Source: Bacilli bacterium (GTDB lineage: Bacteria > Bacillota_I > Bacilli_A > RF39 > UBA660). From it: 55,190 nucleotides of DNA. Below, piece by piece: positions 24,221-33,171 of this stretch. Under the pieces are notes generated by a model. That model had not been told where the DNA came from. It did not search any database and saw nothing but the letters and a program-made list of their open reading frames with translations. How positions within the stretch are numbered: position 1 is the first letter of the stretch; each line of letters begins with the position of its first letter. The stretch is from NCBI GenBank assembly GCA_016295795.1, contig JAEDKN010000005.1:1-55190 (forward strand), written 5' to 3'. The translations under genes and the position numbers were made by a program.

Positions 24221-26299
24221 GTGAAATTAGTAATAGCTGAAAAGCCAAGTGTAGCTTTAGAGATAAGCAAAGTCATTGGAGCAAGTGAAAAAAAGAATGG
24301 TTATTATGAAGGTAATAATTATTTAGTAACATGGTGTGTAGGGCATTTAGTTGAAAATGCAATGCCTGAAGATTATAGTGTTGAGTATAAAAAGTGGAAT
24401 TTAGAAACATTGCCGATAATTCCTGAAGAATGGAAAACAAAGGTATCAAGTAAAACCAAAGATCAATTTAGAGTTATAAAAGAGTTAGCTAATAGAGATG
24501 ATGTAGAAGAGTTGATTTGTGGGACAGATGCTGGAAGGGAAGGAGAACTGATATTTAGGCTAGTATATAATCAAATAGGAAGTAATAAACCTATTAAAAG
24601 ATTATGGATAAGTTCTATGACTAGAGAATCTATAGAAAAAGGTTTCTGTAAATTAAAAGATGGGAGAGAGTTTGAAAGTCTTTATAAGTCAGCTTTTTGC
24701 AGAAGTAAGGCAGATTGGTTGGTAGGGTTAAATGCAACAAGATTATATACAGGCTTATATAATAAAATGCTTAATGTAGGTAGAGTTCAAACACCAACTA
24801 TAAATTTAATTGTAAAAAGAGATGAAGAAATTAAAAATTTTGAACCTAAACAATATTTTGTTGTAAAGGCTGATACTGGATTATTTATAGCTGCTAAAAA
24901 ATTTGATGGAATAACTGAAGCTTATAGTATAGTAAATAAGTGTAATGGTAAAGATGCAATAATAAAAAATGTTATTAAAGAAGAAAAAAATATAAAACCT
25001 AGCGGTTTATTAGATTTAACATCTCTGCAAAGAGAAGCTAATAAATTGCTAGGTTTTTCAGCACAACAAACATTAGATTTAGCTCAATGTTTATATGAAA
25101 AGAAAATTATAACCTATCCAAGAACAGATAGTAAATTTTTGACGGAAGATATGAAAAATGAAACAAAAGATTTAATAATTAATTTAGTAAACTCAAATCT
25201 TTTAGGAGAAAATTTAAGGGAAAAGTATGAAATTGAAGCCATTAAATTAGAAAGCATTATAAATGATAAAAAGGTTAGTGATCACCATGCAATAATACCT
25301 ACTAACGAAGTTTTAAAGCACGATTTAAGCCTTACAGATAGTGAAGAGAAGATATTATACCTAGTTACGTACAAGCTCTTAGAAAGCGTTTATAAGCCTA
25401 TAAAACAGACTAATATAAAAATAGATTTGGGTATAGAAGATGAAATATTTGAGTTTTCAGGAAAACAAATATTAGATAATGGTTTTAAGTTGATAGAAAA
25501 ATTAATGAAAGACAAATTGGGTATAGAAATAGAAGAAGATAAAAATAGTTTTGAAGGTGAGGTGAATGTAGGACAGAGATTTGAAAATGTTGAATTATCT
25601 TCAGAAGCTAAGAAAACTCAACCACCTAAATATTATACTGAAGATACGTTATTATCAGCTATGGAGAATGTGGGAAGATTAGTAGATGATAAAGAACTTA
25701 AAGAATCTTTAAGCAAAGGTTTAGGAACGCCAGCAACTAGGGCGGGAATAATTGAGCAGATAATAAAGAAAGGTTTTGTAAAAAGGGATGGCAAAAAACT
25801 TATATCAACAATAGAAGGAAAAGAATTGATGAAGATTTTACCTGAAGATATAAAATCACCTGAATTAACTGCTAAGTGGGAATATGAGCTAGAGAGAATA
25901 AATAATGGTGAATTATCAGAAGGTGAGTTTTTAGAAGAAATAAAAGTATATATAAATAGCCTAATAAATAATGCTAAAGGAAATTTAAATAAGGAGTTTG
26001 TTAAAAGTAAAGAAAAAGAAATTATAGGCAAATGTCCTAGATGCAATAAGAATGTTTATGAAGGGAAATTAAATTTTTATTGCGAAGGTGGAAAAGAATG
26101 TGGATTTACACTTTGGAAGCAAGATAAATTTTTTACTAATGCAAAGAAAGAAATAAATAAAAGTATTGCAAAAAAATTGCTTAAAGATGGTAAAGCAGAA
26201 GTTAAAGGATTGTATTCAGTAAAAAAAGATAAGAAATATGATGCAACTGTAGTTTTAGAAGATACAGGGAAATTTATTAATTTCAAATTAGAGTTTTGA
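24221..26299 (+). CDS. topB: DNA topoisomerase III (type IA)
   Basis: 692 aa from GTG24221 (AAAGGAG at 24205-24211; an in-frame TTG six bases earlier is too close). Toprim motifs are VIAEKPSVA and GTDAGREGELI, the catalytic tyrosine is in ITYPRTDSKF, and QPPKYYTEDTLLSAMEN is typical of TopB. A C-terminal four-Cys zinc ribbon starts at CPRCNKN. Plasmid TopB proteins decatenate replicating or incoming DNA and are common in Gram-positive conjugative elements. Its promoter carries the shared GTAATATTAC operator. Confidence 0.95.
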   Translation: MKLVIAEKPSVALEISKVIGASEKKNGYYEGNNYLVTWCVGHLVENAMPEDYSVEYKKWNLETLPIIPEEWKTKVSSKTKDQFRVIKELANRDDVEELICGTDAGREGELIFRLVYNQIGSNKPIKRLWISSMTRESIEKGFCKLKDGREFESLYKSAFCRSKADWLVGLNATRLYTGLYNKMLNVGRVQTPTINLIVKRDEEIKNFEPKQYFVVKADTGLFIAAKKFDGITEAYSIVNKCNGKDAIIKNVIKEEKNIKPSGLLDLTSLQREANKLLGFSAQQTLDLAQCLYEKKIITYPRTDSKFLTEDMKNETKDLIINLVNSNLLGENLREKYEIEAIKLESIINDKKVSDHHAIIPTNEVLKHDLSLTDSEEKILYLVTYKLLESVYKPIKQTNIKIDLGIEDEIFEFSGKQILDNGFKLIEKLMKDKLGIEIEEDKNSFEGEVNVGQRFENVELSSEAKKTQPPKYYTEDTLLSAMENVGRLVDDKELKESLSKGLGTPATRAGIIEQIIKKGFVKRDGKKLISTIEGKELMKILPEDIKSPELTAKWEYELERINNGELSEGEFLEEIKVYINSLINNAKGNLNKEFVKSKEKEIIGKCPRCNKNVYEGKLNFYCEGGKECGFTLWKQDKFFTNAKKEINKSIAKKLLKDGKAEVKGLYSVKKDKKYDATVVLEDTGKFINFKLEF

Positions 26300-26333
26300 T
26301 GATATAATAAAATAAAAAGCTATGGAGGAAGAA

Positions 26334-26630
26334 ATGAGAAGTATATTATTAAAAACTATTTTAAGCATACCATTAATAGTTTTAAAAATAATAATAATAG
26401 TATTTGAAGGTATGAAATCAATAATAGAACGTATTGGAGGATTTTTTCTTTTATTATTTATTATACCTACTATTTGGACTTTGTTTAAAAAAGATTATTA
26501 TACTTTTTCAGCATATATATTTGGAATCATATTTGTAATTTTGATGCAAATAGGAGCAGAACTTATATTGAGTACTCTAACTTGGCTATATGAGAAAATA
26601 TATATATACAAAATGGAATTAGAAGGATAA
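26334..26630 (+). CDS. Small integral membrane protein
   Basis: 98 aa from ATG26334 with GGAGG nine bases before. Three hydrophobic stretches (TILSIPLIVLKIIIIV, IGGFFLLLFIIPTIWTLF, FGIIFVILMQIGAELIL) make it a polytopic membrane protein. Unknown function. A terminator follows. Confidence 0.55.
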   Translation: MRSILLKTILSIPLIVLKIIIIVFEGMKSIIERIGGFFLLLFIIPTIWTLFKKDYYTFSAYIFGIIFVILMQIGAELILSTLTWLYEKIYIYKMELEG

Positions 26631-26632
26631 TT

Positions 26633-26672
26633 AACACCAGGAAGATACCTGGTGTTTTATTATTGTTTTTTT
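26633..26672 (+). terminator. Terminator after the membrane protein gene
   Basis: AACACCAG/CTGGTGTT stem with T-rich tail. Confidence 0.8.
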
Positions 26673-26690
26673 TAGGAGGGAGAAGGAGGA

Positions 26691-28670
26691 ATGTATTATA
26701 AGATTGATGAAATTAAAGCAATACCGATACAAGATGTATGTTCTCATTATGGAATAGTTTTAAAAGCAAAGGGTGAGAACTGGTGGGGACGACTTAGAGA
26801 AAATGATAGGACACCATCTTTTTCAATAAATCCAAGTAAAAATATATGGAGAGATTGGGGAATTTCAAAAGGCGGAGATGTAATTTCCCTGGTAAGTGAA
26901 ATAGAAGGAGTGGATCAAGGGAAAGCAATATTGATTTTAGGAGAAAGGTTTGGTATAGAGCAAGAATATACGACAGAAAAAGTATCTGTATTTCCTACAT
27001 TTAATCAATTTAAAAGTATAGGGATTTTTTCTAAAAGAGCTATACAGAATTTAGACATTAATTTAGAAAAACAATCAATAGAGGAAATTGAAAAGCTTGA
27101 AGAAAAATTTGAAATATCTATGCAAGAATTAGCTAATGTGGATATAGAGTCTTATCATAGGATATTAGATTATAAAGCATTACCTATTTTATATGAATAC
27201 AGAAAAAATACAATAGATGCTTTTATAAAATATATTAATTGTGATAATTATAAAGATCTAATTGTTTATGAGTTAATTTTTAATGAATTTCAAGAAGAAT
27301 TAAACCAAAAGGTTGATATTTATAATAAAGCTAGATTAGATGGAATAAATTTAGATGAATTGAAATTTGATATAAGTAATATGAATGGCATAAATTTTTC
27401 TGATGAAGATATAAACAAACTAAAGCAAGATATCAAGAATTTAGAAAGGATATCTGATAAATTGAATTTGAATGAGGAAATAAATTATCTTATAAATGTG
27501 AAAGAAAATGTAGTAAAAATTTATGAGGGATTAAAAAAAAACGGTAATTACTTTTTAAATAGTGTTGAGTATGAAGTTATGGATAATAGTCAGCAGTTAA
27601 GAGAGGATAAATTTTTTTATAAAACTAAAAAAAGACTAGTAGGTGATGAAAATATGGTATATGAAAAAAATATAAAATCTTCTAATGAAGATAAAGTAAA
27701 AGAATTAAGTGAAAAACTTGAAGATGGAATAAAGGATTTGTTTGAGAGTGATAAATATAAAAACTTTTTAAAAGTAATGTCTAAGTTCCATAATTATTCG
27801 TTTAGAAATTCTATATTAATAATGATGCAGAAACCTGAAGCAACTTATGTAGCTGGATTTAATAAATGGAATACATTTAAAAGAAAAGTCAATAAAGGTG
27901 AAAAAGGAATAAAAATTTTTGCACCATCTCCAATTAAGAAAAAAGTTCAACAATATAAAAAAGATGAAAAAGGTAATTTCATATACGTAGATGGCAAAAA
28001 AGTTATAGAAGAAGTAGAGCAAATAATTCCTAAATATAAAATAACCTATGTTTTTGATATAAGTCAGACTAGTGGAGAGCCATTACCAAGCTTGACTGAA
28101 GAGTTAAAAGGGAGTGTAAATGATTATAGTAATTTTAAGAAAGCATTAGAAAATAGTACAAGTTTTAATGTTGCATATGGAAGCATAAAAGGAGAAGCAA
28201 AAGGATATTGCACACCTGCTTTAAAAAGAATTATGGTTAAAGAAAATATGTCAGAAGTTCAAACAATAAAGACGCTTCTTCATGAAATGGCTCATGCAGA
28301 GTTACATACAATAAAAGATGGAAAGAGTAGAGAAACTAAAGAAGTTGAAGCTGAAAGTATTGCATTTATAGTTAGTAATTATTATGGAATAGATACATCT
28401 GATTATAGTTTTGGATACTTAGCTGGATGGAGTAGTGATAAAGAGTTAGGGGAACTTAAGAAATCTTTAGATACAATTCAAAAAACTGCTGCTTCTTTAA
28501 TAGATAAAATTGATATTAATTATAAAGAGTTATTTAAAGATAAAGAAATTAAAATAGACCATGATAATAAAGATATTAAAGAGATAATTTCAGAAGCTAG
28601 TAAAAAAGCTGAAGATCATAACAATAAATTGGAGAATAAAGAGAGTAAGGAGCGTAGTTATGAAATTTAA
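26691..28670 (+). CDS. ArdC/LtrC-like antirestriction metalloprotease fused to a degenerate CHC2 module
   Basis: 659 aa. Residues 1-90 resemble the CHC2 primase zinc finger (RTPSFSINPSK...DWGISKGGDVISLV), but the zinc cysteines are replaced (WWGRLREN, WRDW), so it should not bind zinc. A helical middle follows. Residues ~345-590 form an ArdC-type domain: FHNYSFRNSILIMMQ...AGFNKWNTFKR, then the zinc-protease motif LLHEMAHAELH with a distal Glu in EVEAESIAF. ArdC-type proteins protect incoming DNA from restriction. The C-terminus has IISEASKKAEDHNNKLEN, the shared tail. It overlaps the next gene by 11 bp. Confidence 0.8.
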   Translation: MYYKIDEIKAIPIQDVCSHYGIVLKAKGENWWGRLRENDRTPSFSINPSKNIWRDWGISKGGDVISLVSEIEGVDQGKAILILGERFGIEQEYTTEKVSVFPTFNQFKSIGIFSKRAIQNLDINLEKQSIEEIEKLEEKFEISMQELANVDIESYHRILDYKALPILYEYRKNTIDAFIKYINCDNYKDLIVYELIFNEFQEELNQKVDIYNKARLDGINLDELKFDISNMNGINFSDEDINKLKQDIKNLERISDKLNLNEEINYLINVKENVVKIYEGLKKNGNYFLNSVEYEVMDNSQQLREDKFFYKTKKRLVGDENMVYEKNIKSSNEDKVKELSEKLEDGIKDLFESDKYKNFLKVMSKFHNYSFRNSILIMMQKPEATYVAGFNKWNTFKRKVNKGEKGIKIFAPSPIKKKVQQYKKDEKGNFIYVDGKKVIEEVEQIIPKYKITYVFDISQTSGEPLPSLTEELKGSVNDYSNFKKALENSTSFNVAYGSIKGEAKGYCTPALKRIMVKENMSEVQTIKTLLHEMAHAELHTIKDGKSRETKEVEAESIAFIVSNYYGIDTSDYSFGYLAGWSSDKELGELKKSLDTIQKTAASLIDKIDINYKELFKDKEIKIDHDNKDIKEIISEASKKAEDHNNKLENKESKERSYEI

Positions 28671-28761
28671 TATATTGGAGAAATTAAAGGAAATATTCTT
28701 AAAAAAATCAGAATATAAAACTGAAAAAACTGATTTTAATATAAGTGATAAATTGCAATAA
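28660..28761 (+). pseudogene. 5' fragment of a plasmid gene cut by the IS30 insertion
   Basis: AAGGAGCG then ATG28660 open a frame (MKFNILEKLKEIFLKKSEYK...) that runs into the left inverted repeat and stops after 33 codons. Joining base 28746 to 32020, which removes the insertion and one copy of the target duplication, restores one continuous frame of about 325 codons with the 3' part. Confidence 0.85.
28734..28748. repeat. Target-site duplication, left copy
   Basis: TTTTAATATAAGTGA, identical to 32007-32021. The duplication proper is 13-15 bp depending on where the inverted repeat is taken to start. Confidence 0.8.
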
Positions 28762-28806
28762 CAAATTGAACTAATTTCTATATATGACTTAAATGCTTGA
28801 ATTTAC

Positions 28807-29856
28807 TTATGCTATATAGATTTCATCTAAGTGTATTTCAAAAAGCTCTTCTGGAGTTTTATAGTTTAGTATTTTCCTTGGAAGAGTATTCATCCATTCT
28901 TCTATGAATACAATATCATCTTGACTATAATCTGAAATACGTTTTCCTTTTGGGATAAAACGGCGTATTAAACCATTATGACGTTCATTTGTACCTTTCT
29001 CAAAGGAGCAATATGGATGAGTGAAATATACCTTTGTACCTGTTTCAGATTCTAATGTGGATAAGTCAGCAAACTCAGAGCCATTATCACCAGTTATGCT
29101 TTTAAAAACTTCACTAAACTGCTTACCATATATGTTACGGATTCTGTTAAGTGCTCCCGTAACTGCTTCAGCAGTCTTAGATTCAATTTTTTGTATAATA
29201 GCATTCCTGGTTTTACGCTCAAGAATAGTCAAAAGAACACAATCATTATTAGATTTTTGCCCAACAACAGTATCAATTTCCCAATGTCCAAATTCTTTAC
29301 GATTATCAATATCACTTGGACGTTCAGTAATGCTTCTGCCAAGTTTTTTCTTGTGTTCTTTTACTCTTGATGGTTTAGTATTTCTGCGTAGCTTCATTGG
29401 TAAATCTGCATTAATAACCTCTAACAGCCCAAGATCAATATAATTATATAGAGTTTTAGTGCAAACCATTTGAGAACGTTGAAACTTGCCTGTGGCAAGG
29501 GCGTAACCGACACAAGCGTCAGGAGACCATGAATGATTTTTTATCTTATCCACAGCATAATTAATAAACTCGCTACACTCTAGACGTTTAAATGTACGAC
29601 AAGAATTTTGACGATTAGCTTTGTATATAGCTTCACCAGTATCCGCTAGATACATTTCAACGTATTTACCTTGCTTAATTTGTTTAGTTGTACCACGACG
29701 TATCTCATTTAAAATAGTATTTATTGGACGTTGCAATTCTTTAGCTATTTTGTATGCTGAAAATCCATCATTAAGACGAAGCTCAATAATCATGCGTTCC
29801 TTAAAATTCAAGTGTTTATTTTTACGTGATTGTGTGTTATGATTTTGATGATCCAT
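28807..29856 (-). CDS. IS30-family transposase
   Basis: 349 aa. An N-terminal HTH (NLNFKERMIIELRLNDGFSA, IAKELQRPINTILNEI) is followed by the DDE core: first Asp in GHWEIDTVVG, second in TGDNGSEFAD, Glu in SFEKGTNERHNGLIRRF. Length and spacing match IS30 transposases. The gene is intact and flanked by inverted repeats, so the element may still be active. Confidence 0.95.
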   Translation of the reverse strand: MDHQNHNTQSRKNKHLNFKERMIIELRLNDGFSAYKIAKELQRPINTILNEIRRGTTKQIKQGKYVEMYLADTGEAIYKANRQNSCRTFKRLECSEFINYAVDKIKNHSWSPDACVGYALATGKFQRSQMVCTKTLYNYIDLGLLEVINADLPMKLRRNTKPSRVKEHKKKLGRSITERPSDIDNRKEFGHWEIDTVVGQKSNNDCVLLTILERKTRNAIIQKIESKTAEAVTGALNRIRNIYGKQFSEVFKSITGDNGSEFADLSTLESETGTKVYFTHPYCSFEKGTNERHNGLIRRFIPKGKRISDYSQDDIVFIEEWMNTLPRKILNYKTPEELFEIHLDEIYIA

Positions 29857-29983
29857 AGTGATTATCCTCCGTGTTGAATTTTGTTTCGCGATTAAATCAT
29901 AACACAGATAATCTACTATGGATTTTTTATTAGTTCAATTTCATTTTACAACTAGTCATTAAAAATATATAAACTATTTTCTA

Positions 29984-30376
29984 TTATATTTCGTAAGTAA
30001 CAGTTTCTTCTGTAAAAGAGTAAAGTGTTGCTTTAGCATTTTTAAAGCTTAATACAACAAATAAGTTATCATCTACATTGTACATATTTTCTAATGATTT
30101 ATTTGCTTCCATCATAGCAACTCTTGCTTCTCTACGTTCATCTAATTCAACTTCACCTGCAACACGCATCCATTTATCTTTGTTCATACCGCAGATTTCA
30201 ATCTTTGGATTTTTTAACATTTGATTGTATACATCTTTCTTGTTGGTTGTTGCTATGTAAAGTTTCCCTTCAAATTCACATACAACACCAAATGGACGTA
30301 CACGTGGTTGATCTCTTTCAGTTGTTGCAAGATAGAATGTTCCACATTCTCTTAAGAATTCTAATATTTCTTTCAT
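29984..30376 (-). CDS. Pyridoxamine-5'-phosphate-oxidase-like flavin-binding protein
   Basis: 130 aa with the PNPOx split-barrel pattern: TFYLATTERDQPRVRPFGVV, KLYIATTNKKDVYNQMLKNP, and WMRVAGEVELD. Such small proteins bind FMN or F420-like cofactors and often act as reductases or stress proteins; the substrate cannot be told. AGGAGGAACTGTTA precedes the ATG. It is divergent from an HxlR regulator 126 bp away, the usual arrangement of a redox-controlled gene. Confidence 0.82.
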   Translation of the reverse strand: MKEILEFLRECGTFYLATTERDQPRVRPFGVVCEFEGKLYIATTNKKDVYNQMLKNPKIEICGMNKDKWMRVAGEVELDERREARVAMMEANKSLENMYNVDDNLFVVLSFKNAKATLYSFTEETVTYEI

Positions 30377-30502
30377 TAACAGTTCCTCCTTTAAATTAAA
30401 AAAATTGTTTACTTTCCACTACTGTGTTATTATCTCTTATAGAGAAACCAAAAACAAGTACGATATTTTATGATACCAGTATCAGAAAGGATACCTATTA
30501 AT

Positions 30503-30835
30503 ATGAAAAAAGATTTATTTGGCATATATCCATATGTAACTTCACAAAAAATTTTAACTGGCAAATGGTCTCTGTATATATTATACGTTCTTTCAAAAGG
30601 ACCTATCCGTTTCAATGAATTACAAAGACAGATGCCTGAAGAAATTACTCATACTACATTATCAAGGCAACTAAAAACATTAGAACAGGAAAAATTAATT
30701 ATCCGTCAGGAGTACAACCAGATTCCACCTAAGGTAGAATACAGACTTAGTGAGATTGGTGAAAAATTTGAAAATGTATTAGTTGAACTTGGTAAATGGG
30801 GAGAAGAATACATTGATTTTATTAAGGAAAATTAA
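30503..30835 (+). CDS. HxlR-family regulator lacking the usual cysteine
   Basis: About 110 aa from ATG30503 (GAAAGGA ten bases before); an earlier ATG30470 has no RBS. Winged-helix signature: ILTGKWSLYILYVLSKGPIRF, TTLSRQLKTLEQEKLI, PPKVEYRLSEIG. In HxlR/HypR proteins a redox-sensing Cys precedes the GKW motif; here that place reads GIYPYVTSQ with no Cys. It may respond to another signal. It faces the PNPOx-like gene. Confidence 0.85.
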   Translation: MKKDLFGIYPYVTSQKILTGKWSLYILYVLSKGPIRFNELQRQMPEEITHTTLSRQLKTLEQEKLIIRQEYNQIPPKVEYRLSEIGEKFENVLVELGKWGEEYIDFIKEN

Positions 30836-30883
30836 TAATATATTATAATAATATAAAATAAATATTAATCAGGAGTTGATTAA

Positions 30884-31213
30884 ATGACCAATGATAAACT
30901 TTCCATTTCCGACTGTCCTTTAGAATATGCAACAGGCCTTATTGGAGGTAAGTGGAAAATAAGACTTATATGGGCCATATATACTGCAGAATGCATACGA
31001 TTTAACGAACTAAAAGGTAAATTAGATGGTATTACTGATGTGATGCTTACTAAGATTTTGAAAGAGTTAGTAAAAGAAAATATAGTAACTAGAATTCAAT
31101 ATAATGAAATTCCTCCACGCGTAGAATACTCATTAACTGAAAATGGATTAAATCTAGTAAATGCATTAAATGAAATAACTAAATGGTCAAGAAATAACAT
31201 TCAATCTAAATAA
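30884..31213 (+). CDS. HxlR-family regulator with the conserved cysteine
   Basis: 109 aa. DCPLEYATGLIGGKWKIRLI carries the Cys typical of HxlR/HypR thiol-stress sensors. The winged helix continues with TDVMLTKILKELVKENIV and PPRVEYSLTENG. CAGGAG precedes the ATG. It lies 48 bp behind the Cys-less paralog, probably in one transcript. Confidence 0.87.
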   Translation: MTNDKLSISDCPLEYATGLIGGKWKIRLIWAIYTAECIRFNELKGKLDGITDVMLTKILKELVKENIVTRIQYNEIPPRVEYSLTENGLNLVNALNEITKWSRNNIQSK

Positions 31214-31335
31214 ATATTTTTTGCATAAATTTATTTATTACATAATATAAGCTTTTCCAAAATAATTTATTATCTTAGAAAAGCTTATGTTATGTAAATA
31301 TTTTTTAAATTAATATTAAGTTTTATTAGTTTGAA

Positions 31336-31962
31336 TTAATTTTCTTTCTTATCTGCTAATACTCTTTCAAGAGTTCTTAACATTCCTTCTGCTGACTGTG
31401 CGCCTGCAATTGTATATTTTCCATCAATCAAAAAGAATGGAACAGCTCTTACGCCAATACTGTAAGCTTCTTCTTCATCTCTGCGGACATCTGCTGCAAA
31501 TTTATCTTCATTCTTTAATACTTCTTCTACTTCACTCTTGTCTAATCCAATTTCAACTGCTATATCTGTTAATAATTTATGATCACTCATTTTTTCGTTT
31601 TCTACAAAATATGCATGGAATAATTTTTCTGATATTTCATTACATTTTCCTTTAGTGGCTGCGTATTTAGCTAAACGGTGAGCATCAAAAGTATTAGTGT
31701 AAAGTGTTGTTGCATAGTGATAATCTAATCCAACACTGTTTGCATAACTGTTTACACTATCTATCATTTGTTGAGCCTGCTCCATTGTATAGCCATACTT
31801 CTTTGCAACTCTTTCTTTAGTTGTAGTAGTTGTTTCATAGCTGGCATCCGGATCTAATTGGAAACTTTTGTATATAATCTCCACATTTTCTTTATCTGAT
31901 AAAGCTTTTAAAGCTGTTTCTAAATTACGTTCTCCTATATAACAATATGGACATACATAATC
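31336..31962 (-). pseudogene. DsbA/FrnE-family oxidoreductase, 5' end removed by the transposon end
   Basis: The frame encodes CPYCYIGERNLETALKAL (the CxxC active site of the FrnE/DsbA group) at codons starting 31953, then a complete helical insert and the thioredoxin end RAVPFFLIDGKYTIAGAQ. The first ~10 residues and the start codon are missing: upstream in frame lies the outer right IS end with a stop. A GTG at 31884 could start a product, but it would lack CPYC. About 206 codons remain of a usual ~210-240. Confidence 0.82.
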
Positions 31963-32006
31963 TACTATGGATTTTTTATTAGTTCAATTTGATTATACAA
32001 TTAGTC

Positions 32007-32021
32007 TTTTAATATAAGTGA
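32007..32021. repeat. Target-site duplication, right copy
   Basis: TTTTAATATAAGTGA directly after the outer right end; same 15 bases as 28734-28748. Confidence 0.8.
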
Positions 32022-32910
32022 AGAAAGTAAGTTAGAAAAACTAAACATAGGAACTTGTATAATGGATAATGAAGAAAAAGAGAAATTTTTAAGTATTAAT
32101 ACTCCAAAATTAGTTGAATTATATGAAAAAAAAATATCAGAAGAAGATAAAATGTTGATGGAGAAGCAAGGATTAAAGTTAGATACTTTTGTAGAAAGAT
32201 TTAAAGATGAATTAAATGATCATGATTTTATAGAAGGAAATTGTGCAGTATTTTCATTTGATGATTTCTTAAAAATAGAATTATCAGGTTATTCAGAGCT
32301 AGATTTAAAAAGAAATCAAAATTTTATAGATTTACAAAAAGAGAAGGGATATATTGAAGGGAGAATTATTGACTTAAAAGAAGATATAAAATATTATTCA
32401 GAAGAAAGTCAACATCAATCTATTGAAGAGTTAAAAAATGAGTTAAAATTATATGGAGAGTTAAATGATTTTCTTAGTAAAGAGATAAATAAAGTTGTTG
32501 GTAGTGAAATAGAGCAGCTAGAATATAATGCTAAAGAATATACAATGAAAGATGACTTGAAATTGGAGGATGGTTCTTTTATAAAGGGAGGAACATCTTT
32601 TTTTGTTGAAGGATTTAAAAAAGGAGAGTTTGAAGTTCACTTTGAAGCTAGAGAAGATAATACATATATTCCTAATGATGGAGAAGGAACTGGGTATTAT
32701 TTTAGTGGAGAAGAAATAGCAAGATATTCTGATCTAAATAAGACAGTAGATTTAGTAAGAGGAAAAGGATTAATAAATGATAATATGAAATTAGATAAAA
32801 ATAATAGTAAAGATATAAAAGATATAGTTGAAGATGCAAGTAAAAAAGCTGATGATTATAATAATAAATTAGAAAAGAAAGAGGGGAAAGTAAATGAAAA
32901 AGAGCTTTAA
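32020..32910 (+). pseudogene. 3' part of the gene split by the transposon; may still be translated from ATG32062
   Basis: The frame continues the one opened at 28660. An internal ATG32062 has AGGA eight bases before it and would give 282 aa. Content: a helical N-terminal part, a coiled segment (FIDLQKEKGYIEGRIIDLKE), a small beta domain (LEDGSFIKGGTSFFVEGFKK, then GTGYYFSGEEIARYSDL), and the tail DIVEDASKKADDYNNKLEKK shared with ToxN, the ArdC-like and PcfB-like proteins. I do not recognise the family. The gene originally followed the ArdC-like gene with an 11-bp overlap. Confidence 0.7.
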
Positions 32911-33118
32911 TAAAGAAGAATTAACTATTATGAGTTTTTATAATTGTGATGATAGAATTAAATTAATTAATCAATTGGAATCTGTAGTAGAAAATGTAGA
33001 TGAAGTTGAGATTGAATCTGAAATAAATGAAATTGTAATAAAGCTTAAAGGTATGACGAATGACGAATTTAAAGAAATTGACTTTAAAAATATTATAGAA
33101 ATTGAAGAAGACATATAA
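32894..33118 (+). CDS. Transposon-transfer assisting protein-like small protein
   Basis: 74 aa: FNKEELTIMSFYNCDDRIKL, then VIKLKGMTNDEFKEIDF. The layout of a short helix with an Ile-Met-x-x-Tyr-Asn segment and a closing M(T/S)(N/D)(D/E)EF motif resembles the TTRAP family found in Firmicute conjugative transposons. It overlaps the preceding frame by 17 bp and is followed by a terminator. Role in transfer is not established. Confidence 0.6.
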   Translation: MKKSFNKEELTIMSFYNCDDRIKLINQLESVVENVDEVEIESEINEIVIKLKGMTNDEFKEIDFKNIIEIEEDI

Positions 33119-33126
33119 AATTTAAA

Positions 33127-33160
33127 AGTAGCAGTAAATAAAATTTACTGCTACTTTTTG
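33127..33160 (+). terminator. Terminator
   Basis: AGTAGCAGTAAA/TTTACTGCTACT stem, TTTTT tail, closing the operon that began before the ArdC-like gene. Confidence 0.85.
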
Positions 33161-33171
33161 CCTAAATTATA

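Larger units (their letters stand above)
28748..32006. mobile_element. IS30-based transposon with four-gene cargo
   Basis: Left inverted repeat 28748-28775; inner right end 29929-29957; a second, outer right end 31978-32006. All three share AAATTGAACTAAT and a similar outer half. The outer right end repeats about 50 bases of the inner one in the same orientation. The whole 3.26-kb block, not just the IS, is bounded by the target duplication, so it moved as one unit using the left end and the outer right end. Cargo: PNPOx-like protein, two HxlR regulators and a DsbA/FrnE gene cut by the outer end. Confidence 0.8.

Noticed and set aside
29021..29443. Plus-strand 140-aa frame inside the IS element
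   Set aside because: Antisense of the transposase gene, no RBS.
31336..31884. Complete DsbA protein starting at GTG31884
   Set aside because: The CPYC active site lies upstream in the same frame and the frame runs into the transposon end, so the gene is truncated rather than naturally short.
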